DNA of 64,000 nucleotides from an uncultured Clostridia bacterium (GCA_934746715.1 CAKVFI010000002.1:1-64000), one strand, 5' to 3'. Positions 53,649 to 61,453 are shown, numbered from the stretch's first letter. The notes: generated by a model from the letters alone, not told the origin. Translations and numbers: made by a program.

Positions 53649-53763
53649 TTAATTACAAATTTTGTTTAAAGGCTGAATGAATTTTTTTGAAAAATAAAAA
53701 AACTTTAAAAAATTGTGAGATGATAAAATAAAAATTAAATTAAAAAAATTAAAAGAAACAAAA

Positions 53764-53790
53764 AAAACAGGCTTAATTGCCTGCTTTTTT
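53764..53790. terminator. Bidirectional terminator between recF and dnaA
   Basis: AAACAGGC-TTAATT-GCCTGCTTTTTT between converging recF and dnaA. Confidence 0.88.
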
Positions 53791-53826
53791 ATGCTTTTTA
53801 TGTAAATTTAAATTAATTTTTGGATT

Positions 53827-55176
53827 TTAATATTTCAAAAGTCTGCTACGAATATCATTAACCAATGTTTTAACATGTGGATTAACTTTAATTTGATTGC
53901 TAATTTTATCCCTTGCATGCATGATTGTTGTGTGATCTCTGCCACCAAACAAATCTCCAATTGCAGTGAGCGGAATGTTTAACATGTCGTTAATAAGATA
54001 AATGCAAAGTTGCCTTGGTTCAACAATTTCTTTATTTTTCTTTTTGCCAATCAAATCTTCTTTGCTTATTTTAAAGAAGTCACAACAAGTGTTCATAATT
54101 TTGTCTGCGTTCAAATTTGTTTTTTCTTCTTCAACATAATCTTTAAGTGCTTCCTTGGCGTCTTCCATGCTTGCATGAGTTTTGCCAATGAGCCCGCTAT
54201 AGAAAACAACTTTACTCAAGATGCCTTCCATCTCACGAATATTTGTGCCAGTTTTTAATGCAATAAAATCTACAACATCTTCGTCAACAAGATAACCTTC
54301 CTGACTGCATTTCTTTTTTATGATTGCAACTTTGGTTTCGTAATCTGGTTCTTGAATATCTTGAATCAAACCAGAACTAAAACGGCTGCGCAATCTTTCT
54401 TCCAACGCAGTCATCTCTTTTGGAGAACGGTCGGAAGCAATAATAATTTGTTTGTTGTTTTGATATAAATCATTGAATGTATGGAAGAATTCTTCCTGAA
54501 TACCCATTTTGTTGCTGATAAACTGAATGTCATCAATCATCAAAACGTCTACGTTACGATACTTTTCTCTAAAATCGTTGTTGGAATTGTCTTTGCCTTT
54601 GCGAATTGAATCTACATAATCATTTGTAAACTTTTCACAAGTAACATACAAAACGTTAAGGTCTGGCCTATGTTCGTTGAGATAATTGCCAACAGCGTGG
54701 AGAAGGTGAGTTTTGCCAAGCCCAACTCCACCATAAATAAACAGAGGATTAAATTTTTCACTTGGGTGTTCTGCAACATTTTGCATTGCTGCACACACCA
54801 CTTGGTTTGACTTGCCCACAACAAATGCATCAAAAGTGTATTTTGGATTAAACTTTGATTTTAAGTTTGTTACATTGGACATAATCTTTTCAAGTTCTTG
54901 TTCTTGTTTTCTTATGTTCTCTTCATATTCTTGCTTTTCTGTAACACGAACAAAAGTGTATGAATTAAATTCTTCCCTAACACATTTTGTGATTTTGTCA
55001 AATATTCCCGGTTGATTAACTTGATTTTTTGCGGTTACACTTGGAGCCATCAATATAAGTTCATCATTTGCATATTGGATTGGAGTTAAAGTGTTTATCC
55101 ACAAGTCAAATGTGACTGCTGTTACTTCTGTTTCCAATCGATTTAAAACTTTTTTCCATTGGTCTAGCAAAAACAT
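53827..55176 (-). CDS. dnaA: Chromosomal replication initiator DnaA
   Basis: 449 residues. Domain I (1-85), linker, AAA+ domain III with Walker A GGVGLGKTHLLHA near 150, Walker B VLMIDDIQFI near 213 and sensor region ALEERLRSRFSSGL near 265; domain IV with the DnaA-box-reading helix GGRDHTTIMHARDKI near 410. AGGAGA precedes the ATG. It is transcribed away from dnaN, with the 1.1-kb origin candidate between them, whereas dnaA and dnaN usually point the same way. Confidence 0.98.
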   Translation of the reverse strand: MFLLDQWKKVLNRLETEVTAVTFDLWINTLTPIQYANDELILMAPSVTAKNQVNQPGIFDKITKCVREEFNSYTFVRVTEKQEYEENIRKQEQELEKIMSNVTNLKSKFNPKYTFDAFVVGKSNQVVCAAMQNVAEHPSEKFNPLFIYGGVGLGKTHLLHAVGNYLNEHRPDLNVLYVTCEKFTNDYVDSIRKGKDNSNNDFREKYRNVDVLMIDDIQFISNKMGIQEEFFHTFNDLYQNNKQIIIASDRSPKEMTALEERLRSRFSSGLIQDIQEPDYETKVAIIKKKCSQEGYLVDEDVVDFIALKTGTNIREMEGILSKVVFYSGLIGKTHASMEDAKEALKDYVEEEKTNLNADKIMNTCCDFFKISKEDLIGKKKNKEIVEPRQLCIYLINDMLNIPLTAIGDLFGGRDHTTIMHARDKISNQIKVNPHVKTLVNDIRSRLLKY

Positions 55177-55196
55177 AATTTTTCTCCTATGCTTTT

Positions 55197-55225
55197 ATTA
55201 TACTATATATTAATTAAAAAGTCAA
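55197..55225 (-). promoter_or_regulatory. Promoter of dnaA
   Basis: On the minus strand TTGACT (55225-55220), 17-base spacer, TATAAT (55202-55197), giving a leader of about 15 bases with a ribosome site. Confidence 0.72.
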
Positions 55226-55481
55226 TCATCAAGTTTTATTTGATTTGTTATTTGAGTTGCTGTTTTTTTGTTATTTTAATTAGAACTGCGCCAAAAGTTA
55301 AAAATCAACATGTCAAGTTTTTTATTTAAATCTGCCAAATAAATTCAATTTCTTTATTTAATATTTGTTTTATAGTTGCGAGCGATATAAAAATTAAATT
55401 AAAAGTTAAACTTAAAATATTAAGTTAAAATTAAACTTTAGGTTTGTATTATTAATTTTAAAGTTAACTTAAAAATATGTT

Positions 55482-55540
55482 CGCGCGCGTACTCGTATAT
55501 ATAATAAGATAAAACTTTGTTTAAGTTTGCGCGCGTATAC
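55482..55540. repeat. Short alternating CG/TA tracts upstream of dnaA
   Basis: CGCGCGCGTA (55482-55491), CGTATATATA (55494-55503) and TGCGCGCGTATAC (55528-55540) are pyrimidine-purine alternating runs like the 40-bp tract at 52364, in otherwise AT-rich DNA. Confidence 0.75.
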
Positions 55541-55610
55541 TTTTTTTATAATAAACTTAAAATTTAATATTTGTTTAAGATAAGTAACAAATAAAAAGAG
55601 TTTGCGCGTT

Positions 55611-55640
55611 TTTGATTTAAAGTCAACTTTAAAGAAAATA
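55611..55640 (+). repeat. 30-bp direct repeat in oriC, copy 1
   Basis: TTTGATTTAAAGTCAACTTT followed by AAAGAAAATA. Copy 2 at 55776-55805 differs at one or two bases. Related AGTTAACTT/AAACTT motifs recur through 55395-55480. Confidence 0.7.
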
Positions 55641-55775
55641 AAAGCGACTATTGATTGGAAGAATAAAAAAGCGTTTAGTTTCTACTTTTCGTTTTGTTTG
55701 ATTTTTTGAAAATGTTGGATTTTTGCTATTTATTATTTAAATTAAACTTGCTTTTAGTTCCCGCTCGCCTGTGAA

Positions 55776-55805
55776 TTTGATTTAAAGTCAACTTAAAAGA
55801 AAATA
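55776..55805 (+). repeat. 30-bp direct repeat in oriC, copy 2
   Basis: TTTGATTTAAAGTCAACTTA followed by AAAGAAAATA, 165 bases after copy 1 and ending some 45 bases before the DnaA-box cluster. Confidence 0.7.
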
Positions 55806-55850
55806 GCTCAAAATGCCGATTTTCCCCGAAAAAATAGGGGTTTTTAAGGG

Positions 55851-55988
55851 TTGTCCACATAGGTTTTTTTGTTATACACATCTTTCTTCACATAGTTGTG
55901 CACACAAATTGTGGAAAAAAATTGTGGAATATTTTGTTGTTTCTTGTCGAAACGCACTAAATGTTGTGGTAGGGCAAAGTTATCCACA
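55851..55988. promoter_or_regulatory. DnaA-box cluster
   Basis: Six matches to TTATCCACA with zero to two mismatches within 138 bases, on both strands; the perfect one is at 55980-55988. Confidence 0.78.
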
Positions 55989-56140
55989 TTTACACATCGC
56001 CTAATAAAAAAATCACTACCAAAAAACTTAAAAATTTTTATAAAAAACAGCGTCTGTGCGTGAGTGTGTGATACTCTAAAAATTAAGTTAATTATAAGTA
56101 AATATAGCAAAAAATTTTCGACATTTAATGACATTTTTGG

Positions 56141-56169
56141 TTGACATATTTGCTTTTGTTTGCTAATAT
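56141..56169 (+). promoter_or_regulatory. Promoter of dnaN
   Basis: TTGACA (56141-56146), 17-base spacer, TAATAT (56164-56169), giving a leader of about 105 bases that ends in AAAGGAG. Confidence 0.72.
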
Positions 56170-56283
56170 GTTGGTATTGAAATTACGGCTTAAAACTCGC
56201 AACAAATTTGAGTTTAAGGGGTTATATCTTTAGATATAAAAACTTGAATTTCAAACGGTTTTGGCACGATAAAAGGAGAATTT

Positions 56284-57381
56284 ATGCAGTTTAGATGTGA
56301 TGGGCTTGAATTAAGCGAAGCTATTAGTGTTGTGTCTAAAGCTATCAGTGGCAAAACAACAAGTCAAATTTTGGAAGGTATCAAAATGGTGTGCGAAGAT
56401 AACAAACTTGTGTTATCAGCAACCGACCTTGAAATTAGTATTGAAAAAACAATCCGTGCAGAAGTTGCGAGTGCAGGTGAAACTGTTGTTCCTGGCAGAT
56501 TGTTTGGTGAATACATCAAAAAGTTAACAAACGAACAAATTGAATGCGAACTTAATGAACGCAATCAACTTAAAATTTCTTATACAGATAGTGAAGGCGT
56601 TTTGCAATGCATGGACGTTAACGAATTTCCTAGTTTGAAAGAAGTTGAAAAGAAAAATTATTTTGAAATCAACAAAGAAGATTTCCGCACTCTTATAAAC
56701 AACGTTTATTACGCTGTTGCACAAGATGACAGCCGCCCAATTTTGAAGGGTATTTTGATTGAAACAACTGGCACAAATATTCGCGCCGTTGCAGTTGATG
56801 GTTGCCGCCTTTCTATTGCCAACAAACAATTGGTTGCTTCAACTGATGAGTTTAAAATCATCATTCCTGGCAAAAATTTGTATGAAATTATCCGCATGCT
56901 TGACAGTGAAGGCACTGTTAAAGTTTATGTTCACTCAAACAATATTATGGTTGATTTGGGAGATACAATTATCATCAATCACTTGATTGACGGTCAATTT
57001 ATTAACTACAAACAAATTGTTCCAAAAGATTTTGGCACTGTTGTTACAATCAACAAATCTCAACTTGAAGACGCTATTGACCGCGCCAGTGTTTTGAGCC
57101 GAATTGACAAAAACAATTTGGTTAAATTTGACATCAAGGAAAAGAATTTGATGCTCACTTCAAACAGTGAAATTGGCAACACAAAAGAGAATATTACAGT
57201 TGGGGTGAAGGGTAATGACCTTAACATCTCTTTCAACTCAAAATATTTCAGCGATTGCTTGCGTGTGATTGACAATCCTTATGTTAAAATCAAACTGAAC
57301 AGCGCAATCCAACCTTGCATTATCACACCATGCGAAGGTGAAGATTTCACATTCCTTATTTTGCCAGTAAAATCAAGATAA
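56284..57381 (+). CDS. dnaN: DNA polymerase III sliding clamp (beta subunit)
   Basis: 365 residues, normal length for the ring-forming clamp made of three similar domains per subunit. Typical landmarks: KAISGKTTSQILEGIKM near residue 20, the DDSRPILKGILIE domain-2 start near 143, GCRLSIAN near 170 and the C-terminal CIITPCEGEDFTFLILPVKSR tail that forms the peptide-binding pocket. AAAGGAG precedes the ATG. Confidence 0.98.
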   Translation: MQFRCDGLELSEAISVVSKAISGKTTSQILEGIKMVCEDNKLVLSATDLEISIEKTIRAEVASAGETVVPGRLFGEYIKKLTNEQIECELNERNQLKISYTDSEGVLQCMDVNEFPSLKEVEKKNYFEINKEDFRTLINNVYYAVAQDDSRPILKGILIETTGTNIRAVAVDGCRLSIANKQLVASTDEFKIIIPGKNLYEIIRMLDSEGTVKVYVHSNNIMVDLGDTIIINHLIDGQFINYKQIVPKDFGTVVTINKSQLEDAIDRASVLSRIDKNNLVKFDIKEKNLMLTSNSEIGNTKENITVGVKGNDLNISFNSKYFSDCLRVIDNPYVKIKLNSAIQPCIITPCEGEDFTFLILPVKSR

Positions 57382-57420
57382 TTAAGGCAAATAAGGCAAT
57401 AATTTTTCAACAAAAAAAAC

Positions 57421-57454
57421 AAAAAAATTCCACGGATTTTGTCCGTAGTTTTTT
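57421..57454 (+). terminator. Terminator of dnaN
   Basis: CCACGGA-TTTTG-TCCGTAG with A-run before and TTTTTT after. Confidence 0.75.
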
Positions 57455-57620
57455 ATGCAAATTTAGGAAAATTGGCAAATAAAAATATCTTGTTTTAAAC
57501 TAAAAATCGCAAATATTTAAATGCTTTTATGTTTTACAAACAATCAAATTTTGTTTGTTCTTTTTAACTAAAATAAAAGGCAAACTTTGCATTAAATTAA
57601 TGCTTATTTTTAAATAATAG

Positions 57621-57653
57621 TTATCCACAAAAATTGTTGTTTTATGTGGAAAA
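57621..57653. promoter_or_regulatory. DnaA boxes downstream of dnaN
   Basis: A perfect TTATCCACA at 57621-57629 and an opposing TGTGGAAAA at 57645-57653. A second box cluster on the far side of dnaN resembles bipartite origins, though only two boxes are seen. Confidence 0.6.
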
Positions 57654-57717
57654 CTTTAAATTGTTTTGAGTGTGTTACAAACAAATAGGGGTGAACAAAA
57701 ATGCTTACTTTTGGTTT

Positions 57718-57756
57718 AGAGATCCTTCGGCTCACTTTGCTCGCTCAGGATGACAA
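57718..57756. repeat. REP-like palindromic sequence
   Basis: GAGATCCTTCGGCTCACTTT then GCTCGCTCAGGATGACA: GATCCT and AGGATG-type ends and GAGC/GCTC arms give an imperfect palindrome. Near-identical 'GTCATCCTGAGCG...GAAGGATC' units are scattered through many gut bacterial genomes. Confidence 0.6.
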
Positions 57757-57884
57757 AAACGTGGGTTAAAACAAAGGTAAACACACTTCCATTAATAGTG
57801 AGACGAAAAAGCCAAATAAAAGTGCAACACTTTGTTTTTCTAATAAAAACACAAGTTGCTAAAACTTGCGCTTTGTAATAAAAA

Positions 57885-57983
57885 AGGGCTCACGCTGCTA
57901 CTTGTTGCAGTGGGATTAAGGAAAAATCGAGCAACAAGCGAGCATTTGCGAATAGCAAATCCGCAAAAGCGAGAGTTTTGACG
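57885..57983 (+). repeat. GC-rich repeat family member next to tRNA-Ser
   Basis: Starts AGGGCTCACGCTGC, has a GTGGGATTAAGG centre, then GAGCAACAAGCGAGC, TTTGCGAATAGCAAA and ends GCGAGAGTTTTGACG directly at the tRNA-Ser CCA. Same plan as the copies at 62970 and 63160. Confidence 0.75.
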
Positions 57984-57984
57984 C

Positions 57985-58072
57985 TGGCGCAGAGAGGGGG
58001 ATTTGAACCCCCGAAGGCTTTCACCTTATCGCTTTTCGAGAGCGACACGTTCAACCACTCCGACATCTCTGC
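57985..58072 (-). tRNA. tRNA-Ser (anticodon CGA)
   Basis: 88 bases with encoded CCA and long variable arm; acceptor GCAGAGA/TCTCTGC, anticodon stem TCGCT/AGCGA, loop CTCGAAA. Confidence 0.95.
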
Positions 58073-58311
58073 ATAAGACTGATAAAAGTAAGTTTAAACC
58101 AAACCTAAACATCTAAAATGTTTTAACACATTTAATTTAAACCAAATCAATTATAATTTAAATTTTTTTGTTTGTAAAGTGAAAGGTGATGTTTTGTGTG
58201 TATTTGCTCTTTTCGTTTTTATGAGCAAATTTGGGTGTGTTTGGCAAAGACAATTACTATTGACTTTTAGATTTAAAAATGTTACATTAGATGTGTAAAG
58301 GTGGATTTAAT

Positions 58312-58839
58312 ATGCTTAAAATTAACAAAAACTGTTGGATTGTTTACAACAAAAATGGTGCATTGGTAACAATTGAAGTTCGCAATCGAGACATTGATAA
58401 AAATTTCAACAAATTGAAAGGATATAACAGAATTTCTATTCTTGATGATGAATTTGATAATTCTGATTATGTTTTACTTTGGGATGTGTGGGACAACAAA
58501 TCACATATGACAAATAGCCAAATAAAACAAAATATTGATAAAAAACTTAGTGTGAAAGATTATCTAACTTTAAAACAAAAAACAAGCATTTTTAACCGAG
58601 AAGTTAAGGCGTTTGTTGTTGTGGGTGGTCAATTGTTGGAACATAGCGACAATGAAGAAATTATTAATTTATCATATAAAACAATTTGTTCACATTTTGA
58701 CAAAAATTCAAAGTGTTGGCAATTTTGTTACCAACCATCTGGGTTGACATATTGCACAAGAGAACAAGCAAAACAAGTTTTGAAAACCTTTGAACAAATG
58801 GAAAATTCTCAAAATATTGAAGACGAAAACAGTTTGTAA
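58312..58839 (+). CDS. Hypothetical protein
   Basis: 175 residues from the ATG with AAAGGTGG nine bases upstream. Opens MLKINKNCWIVYNKNG, with an acidic centre (DDEFDNSDYVLLWDVWDN) and a C-terminal aromatic/cysteine stretch (SKCWQFCYQPSGLTYCTRE). Soluble, mixed alpha/beta. No family recognised and no operon partner. Confidence 0.75.
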   Translation: MLKINKNCWIVYNKNGALVTIEVRNRDIDKNFNKLKGYNRISILDDEFDNSDYVLLWDVWDNKSHMTNSQIKQNIDKKLSVKDYLTLKQKTSIFNREVKAFVVVGGQLLEHSDNEEIINLSYKTICSHFDKNSKCWQFCYQPSGLTYCTREQAKQVLKTFEQMENSQNIEDENSL

Positions 58840-59147
58840 AATAAAAAATTTTTGTTAATTTTGTTTTTGATAAAAAGCGCTTTCAAAATAAAGTTGCTAA
58901 CAACAAATAAATGCAAACAATTTTTATAGTATACTTTTATTTGACATAGTATTGCAAAATTTTAAGTTGTTTAATTAAAGAGTGATATGTATAATATTTT
59001 GGTCAAACAATACACACTCAATTTTGATGAATAATAAAATCGACAAAACATTAAAAAATGTAAAATATCTATTTTTGAAAACATTAATTTTTGCTTGACT
59101 TTAAAGATAAAAAACCAGTAACATAAAAAAAGAAAAGGAGAGGAAAA
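58840..59147. other. AT-rich intergenic stretch
   Basis: 308 bases with no gene. A TTGACT at 59096 with a TAACAT 18 bases downstream probably starts the transcript of the following membrane protein. Confidence 0.5.
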
Positions 59148-59708
59148 ATGGCAAAGAAAAAATCAAAAAAGAATATGCTTAACCTTGTGTTGGCTATTGT
59201 TGTGATTGTGTTGGCTGTTGTTACAGTTTGCACATTGTTTATGCCTGTGTTCACATCTAAAACTACAGTTTTGGGTAGCACAAGCGCAAGCCACATTAAA
59301 GGTGTTGATGTTATAACAGCAGCTTTTAAAGGTGAAACTTCAACAGATTTGTCTAATGGTGCAAATTCACTCATTTATTTGAAAAATAGTGATGATGCGG
59401 GTTTTGTTACTGGGCTTTTCTGCTGGATGTATTTCTTGGCAGTTGTTGTAAGTGCAGCAATTATTGTTTTTGCAGTTTTGAGAATGTTTGGCTTTAGATT
59501 TAAACTTGTTAACACAATATTAAGCATTGCACTCGTTGCTCTTGCTATCGTTGCATTTATTTGCGGTTTTGTTGTTGCTGGCAAATTCACATCCGTTGCG
59601 TTTGGTGGAGTTGTTGAGGGCAAAACTATCGCAAGCGCTGGCAACTATCTTATGTTGTTGGCTGTTGCTTGCGGCGGTGCAGACGCTTATTTGGCAAGAC
59701 AAAAATAA
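59148..59708 (+). CDS. Four-span membrane protein, function unknown
   Basis: 186 residues. Lysine-rich start (MAKKKSKKN), membrane spans at about 11-33, 85-108, 115-145 and 160-182, and an outer loop of ~50 residues between the first two (SKTTVLGSTSASHIKGVDVI). AAAAGGAGAGG precedes the ATG and a strong terminator follows, so it is monocistronic. No family recognised; small tetraspan proteins like this are frequent in low-GC gut bacteria. Confidence 0.8.
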   Translation: MAKKKSKKNMLNLVLAIVVIVLAVVTVCTLFMPVFTSKTTVLGSTSASHIKGVDVITAAFKGETSTDLSNGANSLIYLKNSDDAGFVTGLFCWMYFLAVVVSAAIIVFAVLRMFGFRFKLVNTILSIALVALAIVAFICGFVVAGKFTSVAFGGVVEGKTIASAGNYLMLLAVACGGADAYLARQK

Positions 59709-59717
59709 AATCCTTGT

Positions 59718-59749
59718 AAAAAAAGGCTAACTTTTGTTAGCCTTTTTTG
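59718..59749 (+). terminator. Terminator of the tetraspan gene
   Basis: AAAAGGCTAAC-TTTT-GTTAGCCTTTTTT. Confidence 0.9.
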
Positions 59750-59913
59750 TTGCACTTTATTAAATGAAAAACTTTTTAAACAATAAAAATTTAGTGGGCA
59801 TAAAACAAAACTTGTCCAAACAGAGTAAAATTTTAAATTAAAAAATTTGCTTATTCTATTTTCAATAATCAAAAAATATGGTATAATAAATTTACACGGC
59901 AAGTTTGTTGATT

Positions 59914-59994
59914 AACTAGCGCTGACAATTGTTGAATTAGTTTATCTCTTATCTTAATATTTTTTATATGCGGTTATGGCGGAATGGCAGACGC
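59914..59994 (+). repeat. 81-bp flank duplication, copy 1, with tRNA-Leu 5' fragment
   Basis: Runs from AACTAGCGCTGACAATTG to the first 25 bases of tRNA-Leu (GCGGTTATGGCGGAATGGCA, then GACGC; 59970-59994), where it is cut by the repeat element. Copy 2 at 60108-60188 leads into the intact tRNA. Only four or five bases differ. Confidence 0.88.
59970..59994 (+). pseudogene. Truncated tRNA-Leu (first 25 bases)
   Basis: Identical to the 5' end of the intact tRNA-Leu at 60164, broken off within the D-arm/anticodon-stem junction by the inserted element. Confidence 0.88.
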
Positions 59995-60102
59995 TCGTCG
60001 CAATTGTTGCAATTGCTAGTTTGTTATTCACAAACATAAGCCTTTTGCTCCATTGCTCCTTAATCCCTTCAAAGGCACTGCGTTAACCTTTGTGGGAGCC
60101 CT
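59995..60102 (-). repeat. GC-rich repeat family member inserted in tRNA-Leu
   Basis: On the minus strand: AGGGCTCCC, a variable part, GGAGCAATGGAGCAAAAGGC, TTATGTTTGTGAATAACAAA and an end in CAATTGCGACG. The second half is nearly identical to 63005-63071. No coding capacity. Confidence 0.85.
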
Positions 60103-60107
60103 AAAAA

Positions 60108-60188
60108 AACTAGCGCTGACAACTGTTGAACTAGTTTATTTCTTATCTTAATATTATTTATATGCGGTTATGGCGGAATGGCAGACGC
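60108..60188 (+). repeat. 81-bp flank duplication, copy 2
   Basis: Second copy of 59914-59994, reaching into the intact tRNA-Leu. Confidence 0.88.
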
Positions 60189-60249
60189 GCTAGTTTCAGG
60201 TACTAGTGAGAGCAATCTCTTGCAGGTTCAAATCCTGTTAACCGCACCA
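60164..60249 (+). tRNA. tRNA-Leu (anticodon CAG)
   Basis: 86 bases with encoded CCA and long variable arm; acceptor GCGGTTA/TAACCGC, anticodon stem CTAGT/ACTAG, loop TTCAGGT. Its original promoter is probably the TATAAT at 59882, now separated from it by the inserted repeat. Confidence 0.94.
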
Positions 60250-60295
60250 CTACTCGAAAGCGCAAGCTTATGCAACTTGTGTTTTTAACAAAAAA

Positions 60296-60365
60296 CACAA
60301 AGTGTTGCACTTTTGCTTGGCTTTCTCGTTTCCCCTTTAAAACATTCGTTTTATGGGGGCCCCTA
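60296..60365 (-). repeat. Partial GC-rich repeat downstream of tRNA-Leu
   Basis: On the minus strand GGGGGCCCC, AAAACGAATGTTTT, GGGGAAACGAGAAAGCC, matching the core of the repeat at 11222-11265. The frames crossing it are not genes. Confidence 0.5.
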
Positions 60366-60548
60366 TATTTTAAATTTACAAGATTTAAAGATTTGAACCC
60401 ACGGTTAAATTTGAATGTATTAAATTTTAAGAAAGTTGAGTTTTGGGGTATTGACAATAAATTGAATATAAACACAATAAAAAAGCCAGCATAATGTGCT
60501 GACTTTTTTGTTCACTTTTTGTTAAATTTTAAGAAGGTTTTTTATAAA

Positions 60549-61091
60549 TTAATCTAATTGGTCTTGCCAAATATCGTCATTAACAAAACTTGTTAATGCC
60601 ATGGTGAATGCTTGATAGTTTAAATCAATGCGGGTGATATTTTCGTGGGTTAACAAGCCAATTCCGCCAGTGCTGCTGCGCAAGTCTGTTTTTTCAAAAA
60701 TGCCGTCCATAACTGTGCCCAAAGTTAAACTGATGATATCATTAACATATTTTTTAGGGACAGGGAAACTTGCACTTGTGCCAACACTTTTGTGTCCACA
60801 CGCGTCAGCCACAACAGCAATATTTGTGATTAACCAACTGCCTAGTTCGTTTGTTATTCCAGATTCTACAGCCATAAAAAGGTCTGCTTTTAAGTTGTTT
60901 TGTTTTGCGTATTCAATAAGATTTTTAACGCGATTGTCCGCACCTAAAAAAGTGTCGCGATTAACAGGTTGGTCTGCCACTTGTGAAGGCACTTTTACAC
61001 CAACAATTTCAACATCATCAAAAAATTGAGTTAAGGCACGGCGAGCCCCTTCAATTTTGCCTGGATTTTGTGTTCCAATAATAACTTTCAT
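60549..61091 (-). CDS. DUF84 / YjjX-family inosine-xanthosine triphosphatase, paralogue 2
   Basis: 180 residues, AAGGAG upstream. Family landmarks: VIIGTQNPGKIEGARRALTQ, VPSQVADQPVNRDTFLGADNR (shortened in other fields), MAVESGI at the active site and the STGGIGLLTHENITR loop near the C-terminus. Closer to the family consensus than the copy at 39945. Cleans the nucleotide pool of ITP/XTP. Single gene. Confidence 0.87.
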   Translation of the reverse strand: MKVIIGTQNPGKIEGARRALTQFFDDVEIVGVKVPSQVADQPVNRDTFLGADNRVKNLIEYAKQNNLKADLFMAVESGITNELGSWLITNIAVVADACGHKSVGTSASFPVPKKYVNDIISLTLGTVMDGIFEKTDLRSSTGGIGLLTHENITRIDLNYQAFTMALTSFVNDDIWQDQLD

Positions 61092-61452
61092 TTAAATTCT
61101 CCTTTTTTGTTGCTGTTTTGTTCTATGCAAGCAATGGTTAACAAAAAAACCTTCTTAAATTTGCACATTGAGTGCACAGGCAATAATAACACAGCAAAAT
61201 TTTATTGCATTATTAATGCCATTCATAAGAAGATTTTTCAATATTCCCATATAAACAAATCCGGAATGGTCGAAAGGGATTCTGTTAATATAATAACACA
61301 CTTTGGTTGACTTGTCAAGAGTTGCGAGTTTTCACTTTAAATATAATAATATTATATTTATTTTTTTTAAATTATTAGTTATTTATTGTTTAATAGGGTG
61401 TTTTTTTGTCTTAAATATTGACAAACAAATGTTAAAATATTATAATTTTTTT
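61092..61452. other. Intergenic stretch
   Basis: 360 bases. I see no gene; the plus-strand frames across it have no ribosome site. The right end (61418-61446) is the strong leaderless promoter of the next gene. Confidence 0.6.
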
Positions 61453-61453
61453 A
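61418..61453 (+). promoter_or_regulatory. Leaderless-type promoter of the 61453 gene
   Basis: TTGACA (61418-61423), 17-base spacer, TATAAT (61441-61446), six bases, ATG. Full consensus at every position. Confidence 0.78.

Larger units (their letters stand above)
55177..56283. other. Candidate chromosome replication origin (oriC) region
   Basis: 1.1 kb without genes between divergent dnaA and dnaN. The right third (55851-55988) carries a cluster of DnaA-box matches: one perfect TTATCCACA at 55980, plus TTGTCCACA 55851, TTATACACA 55872, TTGTGCACA 55896, and TGTGGAAAA/TGTGGAATA on the other strand at 55910 and 55923. The left part is AT-rich with GCGCGC tracts and a repeated AAAGTCAACTT motif that may belong to an unwinding element or initiator binding. 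Confidence 0.8.
57382..57984. other. dnaN-tRNA-Ser intergenic region
   Basis: 600 bases without a gene. From left to right: dnaN terminator, AT-rich stretch with two DnaA boxes, the REP-like palindrome, and a ~100-base member of the GC-rich repeat family abutting tRNA-Ser. Confidence 0.7.

Noticed and set aside
60203..60475. 90-residue frame ending in RLTGFEPARDCSH
   Set aside because: It is the antisense shadow of tRNA-Leu, a well-known kind of false protein.
61303..61452. 50-residue N-terminal extension of the 61453 gene
   Set aside because: The full-consensus promoter lies inside it, so the transcript starts at 61453.
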